A stretch of 64,000 bases of DNA from Bradyrhizobium sp. CCBAU 53340 (GCF_015291645.1 NZ_CP030056.1:434001-498000), one strand, 5' to 3'; positions 8,314 to 17,680 are shown, counted from the stretch's first letter. Notes: generated by a model not told the origin, from the sequence alone. Made by a program: numbers and translations.

Positions 8314-9927
8314 TCAAGCCCCGAAGTTTTTCTGGATCGCCTTGTCGAGCGTCTCGCCGCCGATGAAACGCTGGCGCAATTCCCGCTTGAGCAGCTTGCC
8401 GGACGGATTCTTCGGCAGGCTGTCGACAAAGATCACGCGCTTGGGCACCTTGAAATGCGCCATCGATCCCGCACAATGCGTGATGACGGCATCCTCGTCG
8501 AGCTTCTCGCCGCTCTTAACCACGACAATCGCGGTTACGGCCTCGATCCAGTGCGGATCGGGCAGGCCCACGACGGCGACCTCGGAGATCGCCGGGATCT
8601 TGTAGATCATCTCCTCGACCTCGCGGCTGGCGACATTCTCGCCGCCGGACTTGATCATGTCCTTCACGCGGTCGACAACGGTGATGTAGCCCTCGGCATC
8701 GACGGTGGCGAGGTCGCCGGAGTGGAACCAGCCGCCAGCGAAAGCCGCCGCGGTCTTCACGGGATCGTTGTAATAGCCCGACAACAGATGCGGCGAGCGG
8801 TGTACGATTTCGCCGATCTCGCCGACGCCAACGTCCTCCATTGCCGTGTTGACGACGCGGGTCTCGACGTTGATGGCGGGTTTGCCGGCGGAGCCCGCCT
8901 TGCGGAGCTGGTCCTCGGGCGTCAGCACGGTCGCAAGCGGCGCGATCTCGGTCTGACCGTAAAAGTTCCAGAACTTGACGTTGGGCAGGCGGCGCTGGAG
9001 CTCGAGCAGCACCTCCACCGGCATGATCGAAGCGCCGTAATAGCCCTTTTGCAGCGACGACAGATCGCTCTTGTCGAAATTTGGCGAGCGCAGCATCGCG
9101 ATCCAGATCGTCGGCGGCGCGAAGAAGCAGGTGATCCCGTGCGCCTGGATCAGCGCCAGAATGTTGTCTGCGGTCGGCTTGCCCGTGATCACGCCGGAGG
9201 CGCCGAGATAGACTTGCGGGCCGAGGAAGACGTCGAGCTGAGCGCAATGATAGAGCGGCAGCGCGTGCAGCACTTTATCGTCGGCGCTCATGCCGCCGTC
9301 GATGATGCAGCTCACATACTGCCACATCACGGCTTCATGGCTCAGCATCGCACCCTTGGGCAGGGATTCCGTGCCCGAGGTGTAAACAATCTGTGCGAGA
9401 TCGCGGCTGTCGACGGAGGCCTCAAACAACGAGCTGTCGGCATCGAGAAGATCGTCGAAGCTGGTGAGGCCCGCCGGCTGCGCAGCGGGATCCTCGCCCG
9501 GCAACCAGATGAGCTTCTCCACCGCGCAGCCCTTACTGCTCGCGGCGCGTGCGGCCTCGACGAAATCGGGGCCGGTCGCGAGCAGCCTGGCGCCGGAGCT
9601 TTTCAGGATGAAATTGATCTCGTCGGGATTGAGCATGAAGTTGATCGGCACCAGCACCGCGCCGATCCGCGCTACCGCGAAGCGCAGCGCCGCAAAGGCA
9701 TGCGAGTTGCGCGACAGCACGGCGAGACGGTCGCCCTTCCCGACGCCGAGGCCGGGTAGGCCACGCGCCAGTCGATTGCAGATCGCGTCCAGTTCGGCAA
9801 ACGTCCAGCGCACCGCGCCGCAGCTCAAGGCTAGCTTGCTCGGCTCGCGGGCAGCCGAGCGGCGCAAGAGATCGCCAATCGAATGCTCGCGGGCTTTCGC
9901 GATCGTAACTCCGATATCTGCGTTCAT
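8314..9927 (-). CDS. AMP-binding acyl/aryl-CoA synthetase
   Basis: A 537-residue adenylate-forming enzyme. The phosphate loop is at about 182-194 (YTSGTESLPKGAM), with Glu where most members have Thr. The core motifs FWNFYGQTE and WFHSGDLATVDAEGYITVVDRVKDMIKSGGENV follow, and a C-terminal PSGKLLKRELR holds the catalytic lysine. It would activate a carboxylic acid to its CoA thioester. The start at 9927 has an AAGGGAGGGG site; an upstream frame to 10014 lacks homology. It is divergent from an ABC importer, and a CCATATGG operator lies between them, so it is probably induced with it to ligate CoA to the imported acid. Aromatic, cinnamic or medium-chain substrates are all possible. Confidence 0.9.
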   Translation of the reverse strand: MNADIGVTIAKAREHSIGDLLRRSAAREPSKLALSCGAVRWTFAELDAICNRLARGLPGLGVGKGDRLAVLSRNSHAFAALRFAVARIGAVLVPINFMLNPDEINFILKSSGARLLATGPDFVEAARAASSKGCAVEKLIWLPGEDPAAQPAGLTSFDDLLDADSSLFEASVDSRDLAQIVYTSGTESLPKGAMLSHEAVMWQYVSCIIDGGMSADDKVLHALPLYHCAQLDVFLGPQVYLGASGVITGKPTADNILALIQAHGITCFFAPPTIWIAMLRSPNFDKSDLSSLQKGYYGASIMPVEVLLELQRRLPNVKFWNFYGQTEIAPLATVLTPEDQLRKAGSAGKPAINVETRVVNTAMEDVGVGEIGEIVHRSPHLLSGYYNDPVKTAAAFAGGWFHSGDLATVDAEGYITVVDRVKDMIKSGGENVASREVEEMIYKIPAISEVAVVGLPDPHWIEAVTAIVVVKSGEKLDEDAVITHCAGSMAHFKVPKRVIFVDSLPKNPSGKLLKRELRQRFIGGETLDKAIQKNFGA

Positions 9928-10002
9928 CTCCCCTCCCTTGTGCTCGCTTCTGTCAGACCGTGTCCTGCTAGGGCAGCCCCACCGGCCTCGCGCTATCTTG
10001 CA

Positions 10003-10026
10003 TATATTTTCCATATGGTCTAATTT
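10003..10026. promoter_or_regulatory. CCANNTGG operator, copy A (putative TetR site)
   Basis: The CCATATGG core (10011-10018) has AT-rich flanks (ATATTTT on the left, TCTAATTTG on the right). The same core and flanks recur at 14582, 18854 and 18943, each in front of a transcription unit of the same catabolic block. Here it sits between the divergent acyl-CoA synthetase and ABC importer genes. Confidence 0.6.
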
Positions 10027-10081
10027 GTATCAAGGGTCCGGGAGAGACCCCGCATGATCAGTCTAAGGGAGGATAAGCGGC

Positions 10082-11245
10082 ATGATCGCCAGGATCGCAA
10101 TCGTGGCCGCGGCCATGTTGGCCGTCAGCATTCAGGCAAAGGCCGACGACCGTCCGCTGAAGATCGGCTGGCTGATGAGCTATACCGGGCCGGGCGCCGC
10201 GGCCGGCGCCGCGTCCGATGCCGCGATCCAGGTGTTTTTCCGCAAGTTCGGCACTACGGTCGCCGGTCGCAGGATCGAGATCATCAAGCGCGACACGACG
10301 GGACCCGCACCTGACGTGGCCCGCCGCCTGGCCCAGGAGCTGATCGTCAGCGAGAATGTCGATTTCCTCGCAGGAATGGACTACACGCCCAACACAATGG
10401 CTGTTGCGCCGCTATCGACCAGCGCCAAGGTGCCCCTCCTCATCGTCAACTCGGCAACTTCGGGCATCCTCGCCAAGCATCCCTTCGCCGTTCGGTTCGG
10501 CTTCACGACCACCGAAATGGCGCAGCAGCTCGCGCTCTACGCCGCCAAGCAAAAGCTGAAATCCGTATATACGTTCGTGCATGAATACGAGCCGGGCCTC
10601 GATGCGGAGGCGATGTTCGTCCGTGAATACAAAGCGGCCGGCGGCGTGATTGCCGGATCTGTGCGGGCGCCGCTCAAGGCCACGGACTTCTCCGCCTATA
10701 TCCAGCGCATCAAGGACGCGAACCCGGATGGCATCTTCGTGTTCATGGCTGCCGGCGAATTGACGCCGATCTTTCTCCGCCAGTTCAAGGAGGCAGGGCT
10801 GGATCCGGCCAAGATCATCGGCATCGGGGACATCACGGACGAATCGTCACTACCTGCCGCGGGCGAGGCCGCTCTCGGAGTTGTTACGGCCTTCCATTAC
10901 ACCCCGACGCATGATTCGGAGGTCAACCGAGAGTTCGCAGCCGCGTTCAACGCGGTCGCGCAGGGCCGGCCGCTCGGTTTCATACCGGTCGTCAGCTACG
11001 ACGTCCTGCGTGCCATCTATACGGTCGTTGATGCGCAGAAGGGCGATCTCAATCCCGAGCGCACGATCGAGCTTCTGAAGCAAACAAGATTCGAAAGCCC
11101 GCGCGGCCCGATTGCGATCGACCCGTCGACCCGTGAGATCGTGCAGAACATCTACTTCCGAAGGGTCGAGAATCGGGACGGACAGATGGTCAATTTGGAG
11201 TTTGCGACCATTCCCGACGTCAAGGATCCTGGATCGGCGCGCTAG
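10082..11245 (+). CDS. ABC transporter periplasmic substrate-binding protein (branched-chain amino acid type)
   Basis: A 387-residue secreted protein with a Sec signal peptide (MIARIAIVAAAMLAVSIQAKA, cleavage before DDRPLK). The following GWLMSYTGPGAAAG opening and two-lobe Peripla_BP_6 fold are typical of Liv/aromatic-acid binding proteins. AAGGGAGG stands ten bases before the start. It heads the importer operon (binding protein, two permeases, two ATPases) and follows an operator shared with the P450 and dioxygenase genes. Many rhizobial members of this family bind aromatic acids rather than amino acids, and the gene context favours that here. The ligand remains unknown. Confidence 0.92.
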   Translation: MIARIAIVAAAMLAVSIQAKADDRPLKIGWLMSYTGPGAAAGAASDAAIQVFFRKFGTTVAGRRIEIIKRDTTGPAPDVARRLAQELIVSENVDFLAGMDYTPNTMAVAPLSTSAKVPLLIVNSATSGILAKHPFAVRFGFTTTEMAQQLALYAAKQKLKSVYTFVHEYEPGLDAEAMFVREYKAAGGVIAGSVRAPLKATDFSAYIQRIKDANPDGIFVFMAAGELTPIFLRQFKEAGLDPAKIIGIGDITDESSLPAAGEAALGVVTAFHYTPTHDSEVNREFAAAFNAVAQGRPLGFIPVVSYDVLRAIYTVVDAQKGDLNPERTIELLKQTRFESPRGPIAIDPSTREIVQNIYFRRVENRDGQMVNLEFATIPDVKDPGSAR

Positions 11246-11248
11246 ATC

Positions 11249-12112
11249 ATGGTCGGCTTCGTCAACGTTCTGATCGGCGGCATCGCTTATGGGTTCGTGC
11301 TGTTTCTGATGGCTGGTGGCCTCTCCATCACGCTCGGGCTGATGGGCTTCGCCAATATGGCGCATGCGGCGCTGGCCATGGTTGGAGGCTACACGGCGGC
11401 ATTGCTGATCGGCAAGGCCGGGTGGCCGTTCCTTGCGGCGGTGGCAGCGGCTGCCGCCATCGCGGCCGCCGTGGGTGCGATCCTCGAGCGCAGCCTTTTC
11501 CGGAGACTGTACGAGGCCTCGGAGCTGGAACAGGTCCTGCTGACGATCGGCGTCGTCTACGTGTCGATTGCCGCAGCCACCTATCTGGTCGGTCCAGAGC
11601 AGATGGCGATCGCGGTGCCTTCATGGCTGGACGGAAACGTCCGCATCGGCGCTGTCGAGGTCAGCCGCTACCGGCTTTTTCTGATCGGCTTCGGCACGGC
11701 ACTTCTTCTGTCGCTGCTTGTTCTGATCGATCATACGAATTTTGGCGCCAGGATAAGGGCGGCCGTTTTCAACCGGCGGATGACGGCATCCTGCGGCATC
11801 GACGTCGCAAGACTGTACGCCCTCGCCTTCGCTCTCGGCTCCGCGCTTGCTGGACTAGGCGGCGCGCTCAGCGTGAAGCTCCTTGGCCTCGACCCGAACT
11901 TCCCCATCAAATTTCTGACGGAGTTGCTGATCGTGGTCAGCGTCGGCGGGCTCGGCTCCTTGCGCGGAACGTTTGCCGCCTGCCTCATGTTCGGGGTCCT
12001 TGACGTGGCCGGGAAATATCTGCTTCCGGAGATCGGCGCGTTTATCATCTATGCAACGGCGCTTTCCGTCCTGACGGTGCGCCCGCAAGGCCTAGCCGGC
12101 CGTCCGCAATGA
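11249..12112 (+). CDS. ABC transporter permease, LivH type
   Basis: A 287-residue inner-membrane permease with eight or so hydrophobic helices. It opens NVLIGGIAYGFVLFLMAGGLSITLGLMGFANMAHAALAM, the LivH signature, and ends in the conserved region VVSVGGLGSLRGTFAACLMFGVLDV. It starts three bases after the binding-protein stop and overlaps the next permease by four bases. It pairs with the LivM-type subunit to form the import channel. Because the LivM gene is frameshifted, the importer may not assemble as encoded. Confidence 0.92.
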   Translation: MVGFVNVLIGGIAYGFVLFLMAGGLSITLGLMGFANMAHAALAMVGGYTAALLIGKAGWPFLAAVAAAAAIAAAVGAILERSLFRRLYEASELEQVLLTIGVVYVSIAAATYLVGPEQMAIAVPSWLDGNVRIGAVEVSRYRLFLIGFGTALLLSLLVLIDHTNFGARIRAAVFNRRMTASCGIDVARLYALAFALGSALAGLGGALSVKLLGLDPNFPIKFLTELLIVVSVGGLGSLRGTFAACLMFGVLDVAGKYLLPEIGAFIIYATALSVLTVRPQGLAGRPQ

Positions 12113-13093
12113 GCGACATCACTCTCGACCTCGCGCGAACTGCGGTGCGCTTTCGCGCCAGATGGACCTTGGTCGAGCTGGTCTTTTGGATCGCTGCAGC
12201 GGCCTGCTATGTCCTCTTTCCCGGCAAGCTCGTCCTTCTCACACAGATCCTAATCGGCGGCCTGTTTGCGATGTCGCTCGATCTGTTGCTCGGCTATGGC
12301 GGGATTCCGTCCTTCGGACATGCCGCCTTTTTCGGACTCGGCGCCTACACGGCGGGATTGCTCGCTGCGCATGGCTGGGGCGAGCCGATCTCCGGCGTTC
12401 TTGCTGCCGGGCTCGTGACCGGCGCTCTCGGCTTCGCCTTCAGCACGCTGATTGCAAAAGTCCGCGGCGCCGCAGTGCTCATGGTGACGCTTTGCATCGG
12501 GCTTCTGCTCTATGAAGGCGCAAGCCGCCTGCCTTGGCTCACCGGCGGCGACAGCGGTCTCCAGGGAATCGAGATGTGGCCGCTGCTCGGGCTGTTCGAG
12601 TTCGATCTCTTCGGCCGAACCGCGTTCTGGTATGCCTATTGCAGCGCATTGACGCTTTATCTTGTCGCCCGGCGTTATGTCCACTCGCCGGAGGGTCTCG
12701 CGCTGCAGGCCATTCGCGAGAACCAGACCCGCGTTCCGATGCTCGGCGTCTCCATCACACGGCGCAAGATGATCGCTTTCACGATATCGGCGGCGAGGCG
12801 CGCTGCTGGCGCAGACCACACAGATCGTCGCACTGGAAACGTTGAGCTTCGAACGATCGGTGTCGGCCCTCGTCATGCTGATCGTCGGCGGAATTGGCAC
12901 GCTTATCGGCGGCTTCATTGGGGCTGCCGCGTTCATCTGGATGCGCGACCTGCTGTCGACGGTCAATCCTGTATATTGGATGTTCTGGCTCGGCCTGGTG
13001 CTGATCGCGATCGTGTTGACGGCTAGAGGCGGCCTACTCGGCGTCGTGAGCCTGGTTCGGAGCAAGATCGTGCGCTGGAGGCGAGCGAGATGA
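12109..13093 (+). pseudogene. ABC transporter permease, LivM type, frameshifted
   Basis: Residues 1 to about 229 read as a normal LivM permease (LLLGYGGIPSFGHAAFFGLGAYTAGLLAAHGWG, then RENQTRVPMLGVSI...KMIAFTISA). At about 12796 the frame changes: the rest (ALLAQTTQIVALETLSFERS...GGIGTLIGGFIGAAAF) continues one base later, to a stop at 13093. LivM proteins have a few extra small residues at exactly this point (a segment like LAGVAG), so the simplest event is a deletion of roughly 14-20 bases. Left alone, the first frame runs to 13026 with an arginine-rich nonsense tail and lacks the last helices. It overlaps its neighbours by four bases at both ends, so the operon structure is intact. A sequencing indel is possible. 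Confidence 0.8.
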
Positions 13094-13842
13094 CGGTTGC
13101 CGCGCTCCAGACACGCGACCTTTGCAAGCAATTTGGCGCCTTGAAGGTCACCAATGCCGTCAGCCTCGTGCTAAAGGCAGGCGGTCGACATGCCCTGATC
13201 GGGCCGAACGGCGCCGGCAAGAGCACGCTGATCAACCTGCTCACCGGCGTGCTGGCCCCGAGCAGCGGCAGCATTCTGCTGGAGGGCGAGCCAATCGATC
13301 GATTGAGCACCGATCAGCGTGTCGCACGCGGATTGGGGCGGACTTTCCAGATTAACGCCCTGTTCCCGCATCTGACGCCGCTGGAATCGATCATGCTCGC
13401 GGTCGCCCGGCGCCGCGGACGGCTTGGCAGGCCTCTTCAGGCCTTACATCGGCAGCCCGACACCACGGACGAGGCGTATGAGTTGGCGCGTTCGGTCGGG
13501 CTTGACCGCGACTGCCTGCGGCGGACTGCCGAACTATCTTACGGTCGCCAGCGCCTTGTGGAGATTGCTCTCGCCCTCGCCGGCCGTCCCCGCGTGCTGC
13601 TGTTGGACGAGCCGGCGGCGGGAGTTCCCGCCGGCGAGAGCTTTGAGCTGATGCAGGCTATCGAATCCCTCCCCGATCAGATCGCCGTTCTCTTCATCGA
13701 GCACGACATGGATCTGGTCTTTCGTTTTGCCGACACGATCACCGTTCTCGTCGCCGGTTCGGTATTTCGCCAAGGCAAGCCCGGCGAGATCGCGACCGAC
13801 CCGGAGGTGCGGCGGATTTATCTCGGAGATGACCGTGACTGA
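13090..13842 (+). CDS. ABC transporter ATP-binding protein, LivG type
   Basis: A 250-residue ATPase. Walker A is at 38-46 (GPNGAGKST). The LivG-type signature loop reads LSYGRQRLVEIALAL instead of LSGGQ, Walker B is VLLLDEPAAGVP, and the LFIEHDMDLVF switch is present. RTFQINALFPHLT after the Q-loop is typical of branched-chain type importers. It overlaps the LivM-type gene by four bases upstream and the LivF-type gene by fourteen downstream. It energises uptake together with LivF on the cytoplasmic face. Confidence 0.93.
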   Translation: MTVAALQTRDLCKQFGALKVTNAVSLVLKAGGRHALIGPNGAGKSTLINLLTGVLAPSSGSILLEGEPIDRLSTDQRVARGLGRTFQINALFPHLTPLESIMLAVARRRGRLGRPLQALHRQPDTTDEAYELARSVGLDRDCLRRTAELSYGRQRLVEIALALAGRPRVLLLDEPAAGVPAGESFELMQAIESLPDQIAVLFIEHDMDLVFRFADTITVLVAGSVFRQGKPGEIATDPEVRRIYLGDDRD

Positions 13843-14557
13843 GCCGCTGCTCGAGGTCGACCAGCTCAACGTGGGCTATGGTGAAGGAATCGTCATCAGC
13901 GGACTGTCCTTCGCGATTGAGGCCGGCGGCTCTCTTGCGGTTCTGGGCCGAAACGGGGCCGGAAAATCAACCCTGATGCTCGCCCTTGCGGGTCATCTCA
14001 CGCCCCGCTCGGGGCGAATTCGTTTTCGCGGCAACGAGATCGCCGACCTAGCGCCACACCGGCGATGCCGACTGGGCATCGGGTGGGTGCCGCAAGGCCG
14101 CGAGATATTCGCCCCCCTCACTGTCGAGGAGAACCTGCAGATTGCCGCGACGAACGGACCTTGGACAATCGAGCGCATCTTCGAGATGTTTCCAAGTCTG
14201 AAGGCACGTCGCACCAATTTCGGAGATCAGCTGTCGGGCGGCGAACAGCAGATGCTGGCGATCGGTCGAGCCCTGGTGACGAACCCGCGCTTGCTGCTGC
14301 TCGACGAGCCGCTCGAAGGCCTCGCCCCCGTCGTCGCGCAGGACGTCGCGCGCTGCATCACCGCGATCACCGAGACCGAGAGCATGGCGGTCATTCTGAT
14401 CGAGCAGCACGCAGGCTTCGCGCTCAGGCTGGCGCGGCAGGCGATCATCCTGGAGCGCGGCATTGCCGTTCGCAACGGAGAAAGCAGCGCTATTGCGGCG
14501 GATCGCGGTGCCCTCGAACAATATGTCGGCATCCGCAAACCCGGTCGCGCCGCGTAG
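13829..14557 (+). CDS. ABC transporter ATP-binding protein, LivF type
   Basis: A 242-residue ATPase with Walker A at 40-48 (GRNGAGKST), signature LSGGEQQMLAIGRAL, Walker B LLLLDEPLEGLAP and the IEQHAGFAL switch. IGWVPQGREIFAPLTVEENL is the LivF-specific Q-loop region. The start at 13829 (MTVTEPLLEV) lies inside the end of the LivG gene behind CGGAG; an upstream in-frame ATG at 13727 gives a non-homologous extension. It is the last gene of the importer operon. The P450 operon begins 70 bases later behind its own operator. Confidence 0.93.
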   Translation: MTVTEPLLEVDQLNVGYGEGIVISGLSFAIEAGGSLAVLGRNGAGKSTLMLALAGHLTPRSGRIRFRGNEIADLAPHRRCRLGIGWVPQGREIFAPLTVEENLQIAATNGPWTIERIFEMFPSLKARRTNFGDQLSGGEQQMLAIGRALVTNPRLLLLDEPLEGLAPVVAQDVARCITAITETESMAVILIEQHAGFALRLARQAIILERGIAVRNGESSAIAADRGALEQYVGIRKPGRAA

Positions 14558-14573
14558 CCGAAGGCTTGCTCAT

Positions 14574-14597
14574 TATACTGTCCATATGGTAGATTTA
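14574..14597. promoter_or_regulatory. CCANNTGG operator, copy B (putative TetR site)
   Basis: The CCATATGG core at 14582-14589 has ATTATACTGT to the left and TAGATTTAG to the right, matching copies A, C and D. It lies 38 bases upstream of the first P450 gene, where a repressor would block transcription. Confidence 0.62.
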
Positions 14598-14626
14598 GCG
14601 TAATAATAATTTCCTGGGAGAACCAC

Positions 14627-15787
14627 ATGGCCTTTCGTTTCGATCCCGAGGAGCGGAACTTCGTGGACGACCCCTATCCCACCTACAAGGTGTTGCGCGA
14701 CGACCATCCGGTCTATCTGCACGAAGGGAGCGGGTTCTACATCATCACGCGAAACGAGGACGTGGCGCGCATCCTCAACGACTACGAGGTCTTCTCTTCG
14801 GCGCGTGGCAATGCGCTGGTCGATTCACCCTTGCGGGTGGGCAGGACGCTCGGATCGACCGATCCGCCGCGTCATGACGAACTTCGCCGTGTGGTGATGA
14901 AGGGCTTCACGCCCGCGCGCATCGAATCCATGCTGCCCGCCATTCAGCGCGACGTCGATCGACTGCTGCACAAGTTCGGCACCCGTCGTGAGTGCGACTT
15001 CATGGCAGATATCAGCAGGCCCATCCTCTATGGCGCACTCGGGCGGATGCTCGGGTTGGACGGCGAAGCTGCGGACCGGGCGGCGGATTTGTCGCGGGAC
15101 ATCTTTCATACCGATACGGGACCGATGGGCCCGGCTGCGAGGCCGGGCTTGATGGAAGGGGTGTTTGAACTGCTCACCGAGCAGCTCGAGCGACGTCGCA
15201 AGGACCGCAGTGACGATCTGTTCTCGTTCCTGCTCGACGCACAGGAGGGGGGAGCACCACTTTCCGACGGCGAGATTCTGGGCAACATGTCGACCGTCCT
15301 GCTCGCGGGCAACGCGTCCATCGGGCATTATTTCTCTAACTTGATCTACGCGCTCTGGACCAATCCGGACGAGCGTCGCAAGTTGCAGGCCGATCCGGCC
15401 CTGCTGGATGCCGCCGTGAACGAAGGCGTTCGCTGGGATACGTCAACCCAGGCTTTCGGACGGCAGACCACGAAGGAGGTCAAGCTGCACGGAATCGCAA
15501 TTCCGGCAGACAGCCGGCTCGTGGTCTGTTTCGCGGCCGCCAATCGCGACGAACGCGCTATCCCGGATCCGGACCGCTTTGACATCAGCCGGCCAAAGAC
15601 CCGGCATTTTGGCTTCGGCTCCGGCCCCCATATCTGCCTTGGGGCGCCCGCAGCACGGGCCATGATGCGAACGGTCATGACCCCTCTGCTGCCGGCGCTC
15701 GGCGACTATGAGCTCGACGTCGCGAACGCCGAACGCGTCGCTCACATGATGGTACGCGGCTTTTACAAGCTGACGATCCGCTGGTGA
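14627..15787 (+). CDS. Cytochrome P450 (first of a tandem pair)
   Basis: A 386-residue soluble bacterial P450. The heme-binding loop HFGFGSGPHICLGAPAARA places the proximal thiolate at Cys337. The I-helix oxygen-activation stretch reads TVLLAGNASIGHYFSN, with Asn-Ala in place of the usual acidic/Thr pair (AGxxT), and the K-helix motif is EGVRWDTSTQ. The I-helix change is shared with the next gene. It overlaps that P450 by four bases, and no ferredoxin or ferredoxin reductase is adjacent. Likely roles are hydroxylation or O-demethylation of an aromatic or fatty acyl substrate brought in by the upstream importer. Confidence 0.93.
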   Translation: MAFRFDPEERNFVDDPYPTYKVLRDDHPVYLHEGSGFYIITRNEDVARILNDYEVFSSARGNALVDSPLRVGRTLGSTDPPRHDELRRVVMKGFTPARIESMLPAIQRDVDRLLHKFGTRRECDFMADISRPILYGALGRMLGLDGEAADRAADLSRDIFHTDTGPMGPAARPGLMEGVFELLTEQLERRRKDRSDDLFSFLLDAQEGGAPLSDGEILGNMSTVLLAGNASIGHYFSNLIYALWTNPDERRKLQADPALLDAAVNEGVRWDTSTQAFGRQTTKEVKLHGIAIPADSRLVVCFAAANRDERAIPDPDRFDISRPKTRHFGFGSGPHICLGAPAARAMMRTVMTPLLPALGDYELDVANAERVAHMMVRGFYKLTIRW

Positions 15788-16950
15788 ACGAGGTGAGCGA
15801 GTTCGACCTCACCGGCAATGGGTTTCTCGATGACCCCTATCCGACCTATCGTCGCCTGCGCTCCGAATGTCCGGTCTATCATTGCCCTACCACAAAGCTC
15901 TGGTTCGTGAGCCGCTATGCGGATATCGCCTATGCACTGAACAATCCCGTCCTGCTCTCGTCCTCCGCCGGGAACGCCCTCAGCGATTCTCCGCTGCGCG
16001 TGGGCAAGACGCTCGGCTCGATCGACCCGCCACGGCATGACGAGCTTCGCCGGATCATCATGCGGGGACTGAGCCCGGCGCGTATCGAGCTGGTTCTGCC
16101 CTGGATCCGCGATACTCTCGCTAAGGGCCTGGAAGCGCTTGGCACCCGGCGCCGATGCGACTTTGTCGCCGAAGTGAGCCGCCCGGTGCTGTTCGGCGCG
16201 CTAGGCAGGATGCTGGGGCTGGGACCCGATTCGGCGCAGCGCGCAGCCGAGCTGTCGGAGCGTTTATTTCGCGGGAATTCCGGCCCCGCGGGGCCTGCGC
16301 TCTCCGAGGAAGAACGCGCCAAGGTCATTGCGCTGCTGTCCGAGGAGTTGGAACGCCGGCGTGTCGAACGTGGGGACGATCTCTTCTCGGTCCTGATCGC
16401 TGCTCAACAGGATGGAGCGCCCCTCACGGATACCGAGATCGTCGCAAACATGATGACCGTGCTCCTGGCCGGCAATGCCTCCATCGGCCACTTTCTACCC
16501 AACCTGGTCCATGCGCTCTGGCGCCACCCCGAGCAGCGATCGCGCATCCTGGCCGATCAGAGCTTGGTCGAAGCTACCATCGAAGAGGGTGTGCGCTGGG
16601 ATACCTCGACACAGTGTTTCGCGCGGATCACTTCCAGCCCGGTCGCCCTCAGCGAAACCGACATTCCAGCAGGCAGCCGGGTGGTGTTGCTTTACGGCTC
16701 CGCCAATCGCGATGAGAGCGCAATTACAAATGCCGAGACCTTCAATGTCGACCGGGGCAAGGTTCGCCATTTCGGCTTCGGTTCGGGGCCGCATATTTGC
16801 CTCGGCGCCCCCGCGACACGCGCCATGCTCCGCACCATTCTGCCGAAAGTGCTGAGCACTTTCGGGGACTTCGAGATTGACCTCGCCCGCGCAGTTCGTG
16901 TTCGTCACCTGATGGTGCGCGGCTTCAGGAGCTTGCCGCTCGCTTGGTAA
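15784..16950 (+). CDS. Cytochrome P450 (second of a tandem pair)
   Basis: A 388-residue P450 with a GTG start overlapping the stop of the first P450. It is a clear tandem paralogue: both carry DDPYPTYR/K near the N-terminus, LLAGNASIGH in the I-helix and HFGFGSGPHICLGAPA around the heme, with the thiolate at Cys339. The lack of the normal acid/alcohol pair in the I-helix is shared. Co-translation suggests two sequential or heteromeric activities on one substrate family. Its 3' end overlaps the convergent TetR gene by 26 bases. Confidence 0.93.
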   Translation: MNEVSEFDLTGNGFLDDPYPTYRRLRSECPVYHCPTTKLWFVSRYADIAYALNNPVLLSSSAGNALSDSPLRVGKTLGSIDPPRHDELRRIIMRGLSPARIELVLPWIRDTLAKGLEALGTRRRCDFVAEVSRPVLFGALGRMLGLGPDSAQRAAELSERLFRGNSGPAGPALSEEERAKVIALLSEELERRRVERGDDLFSVLIAAQQDGAPLTDTEIVANMMTVLLAGNASIGHFLPNLVHALWRHPEQRSRILADQSLVEATIEEGVRWDTSTQCFARITSSPVALSETDIPAGSRVVLLYGSANRDESAITNAETFNVDRGKVRHFGFGSGPHICLGAPATRAMLRTILPKVLSTFGDFEIDLARAVRVRHLMVRGFRSLPLAW

Positions 16951-17680
16951 CGCGTTTTGCGTCTTTGTTTCGCGGAGCGAGCTTACGCCGGCGAGGTTGC
17001 TCTGCCGGCTCGCGGAAAAACAGCGCGCAGCAGGTGCGGATGTGCTCATCAACGAATTTCTTTGAAAAAGGCGAGTGGCCCATCACCTGCTGGACCTCGG
17101 CCGAAAGCATGAAGATACGCGTTACCGCACCGATGAACAGATACTGGAGATGATAGGGATCGCCCTCGACGTAACGGTCTTGCTTTTGAGCCGCACGGAT
17201 GAGCTTCGCGACGACGTTGAAATAGTTGCGGACCCGATCTTCGACTAGCCAGGTCAGCCGTTCGCTCTCGCGCTTTCCCTCGTGTGACATCAGCCAATGG
17301 AAGTTCGGATTGGCAGCGGCGAAGCGGATGAACTGCTCCTGGAGAACCCTGAGCTGTCCCACCTCGTCCTGCTTAGAGACGCCGGCAAGGTAGTCTTGGA
17401 AGTGCCGGCTGAAATTCACGCTCGTCGTTGATAGGACGGCGCGCCAAAGCCCGTCCTTGTTCTTGAAATGATAAGTCACGAGCGGATGCTGAACGCCGGC
17501 CTTGGCTGCAACCGTCCGTGTCGACGCTCCCTCAAAGCCACGCTCGGCGAATTCCTCGAAAGCGGCCTCCAGGATCCGTTCCCTTGTGTCGAGGGAACGC
17601 TGCTGGCGCCGGCGCTGATTCACGACCTCGTCGAGGGTTTCCTTGGTCAGATCCGTCGCCAAAACAGCTCCGCGTGGCAT
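16925..17680 (-). CDS. TetR/AcrR-family regulator
   Basis: A 251-residue regulator. The TetR helix-turn-helix (TRERILEAAFEEFAERGFEGASTRTVAAKAGVQHPLVTYHFKNKDGLW) starts near residue 30, followed by an all-helical ligand domain and a basic tail. It is embedded in the catabolic block, convergent with the P450s. It is the only regulator between 8 and 22 kb, so it is the best candidate to bind the four CCANNTGG operators. The ligand may be a CoA thioester or a pathway intermediate; that is inference. No operator copy is visible at its own promoter, which argues against simple autorepression. Confidence 0.9.
   Translation of the reverse strand: MPRGAVLATDLTKETLDEVVNQRRRQQRSLDTRERILEAAFEEFAERGFEGASTRTVAAKAGVQHPLVTYHFKNKDGLWRAVLSTTSVNFSRHFQDYLAGVSKQDEVGQLRVLQEQFIRFAAANPNFHWLMSHEGKRESERLTWLVEDRVRNYFNVVAKLIRAAQKQDRYVEGDPYHLQYLFIGAVTRIFMLSAEVQQVMGHSPFSKKFVDEHIRTCCALFFREPAEQPRRRKLAPRNKDAKRVTKRAASS

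Noticed and set aside
8305..9759. 484-codon rightward frame
   Set aside because: It is the mirror of the AMP-binding enzyme gene. It is full of Arg/Asp/His repeats and has no domain.
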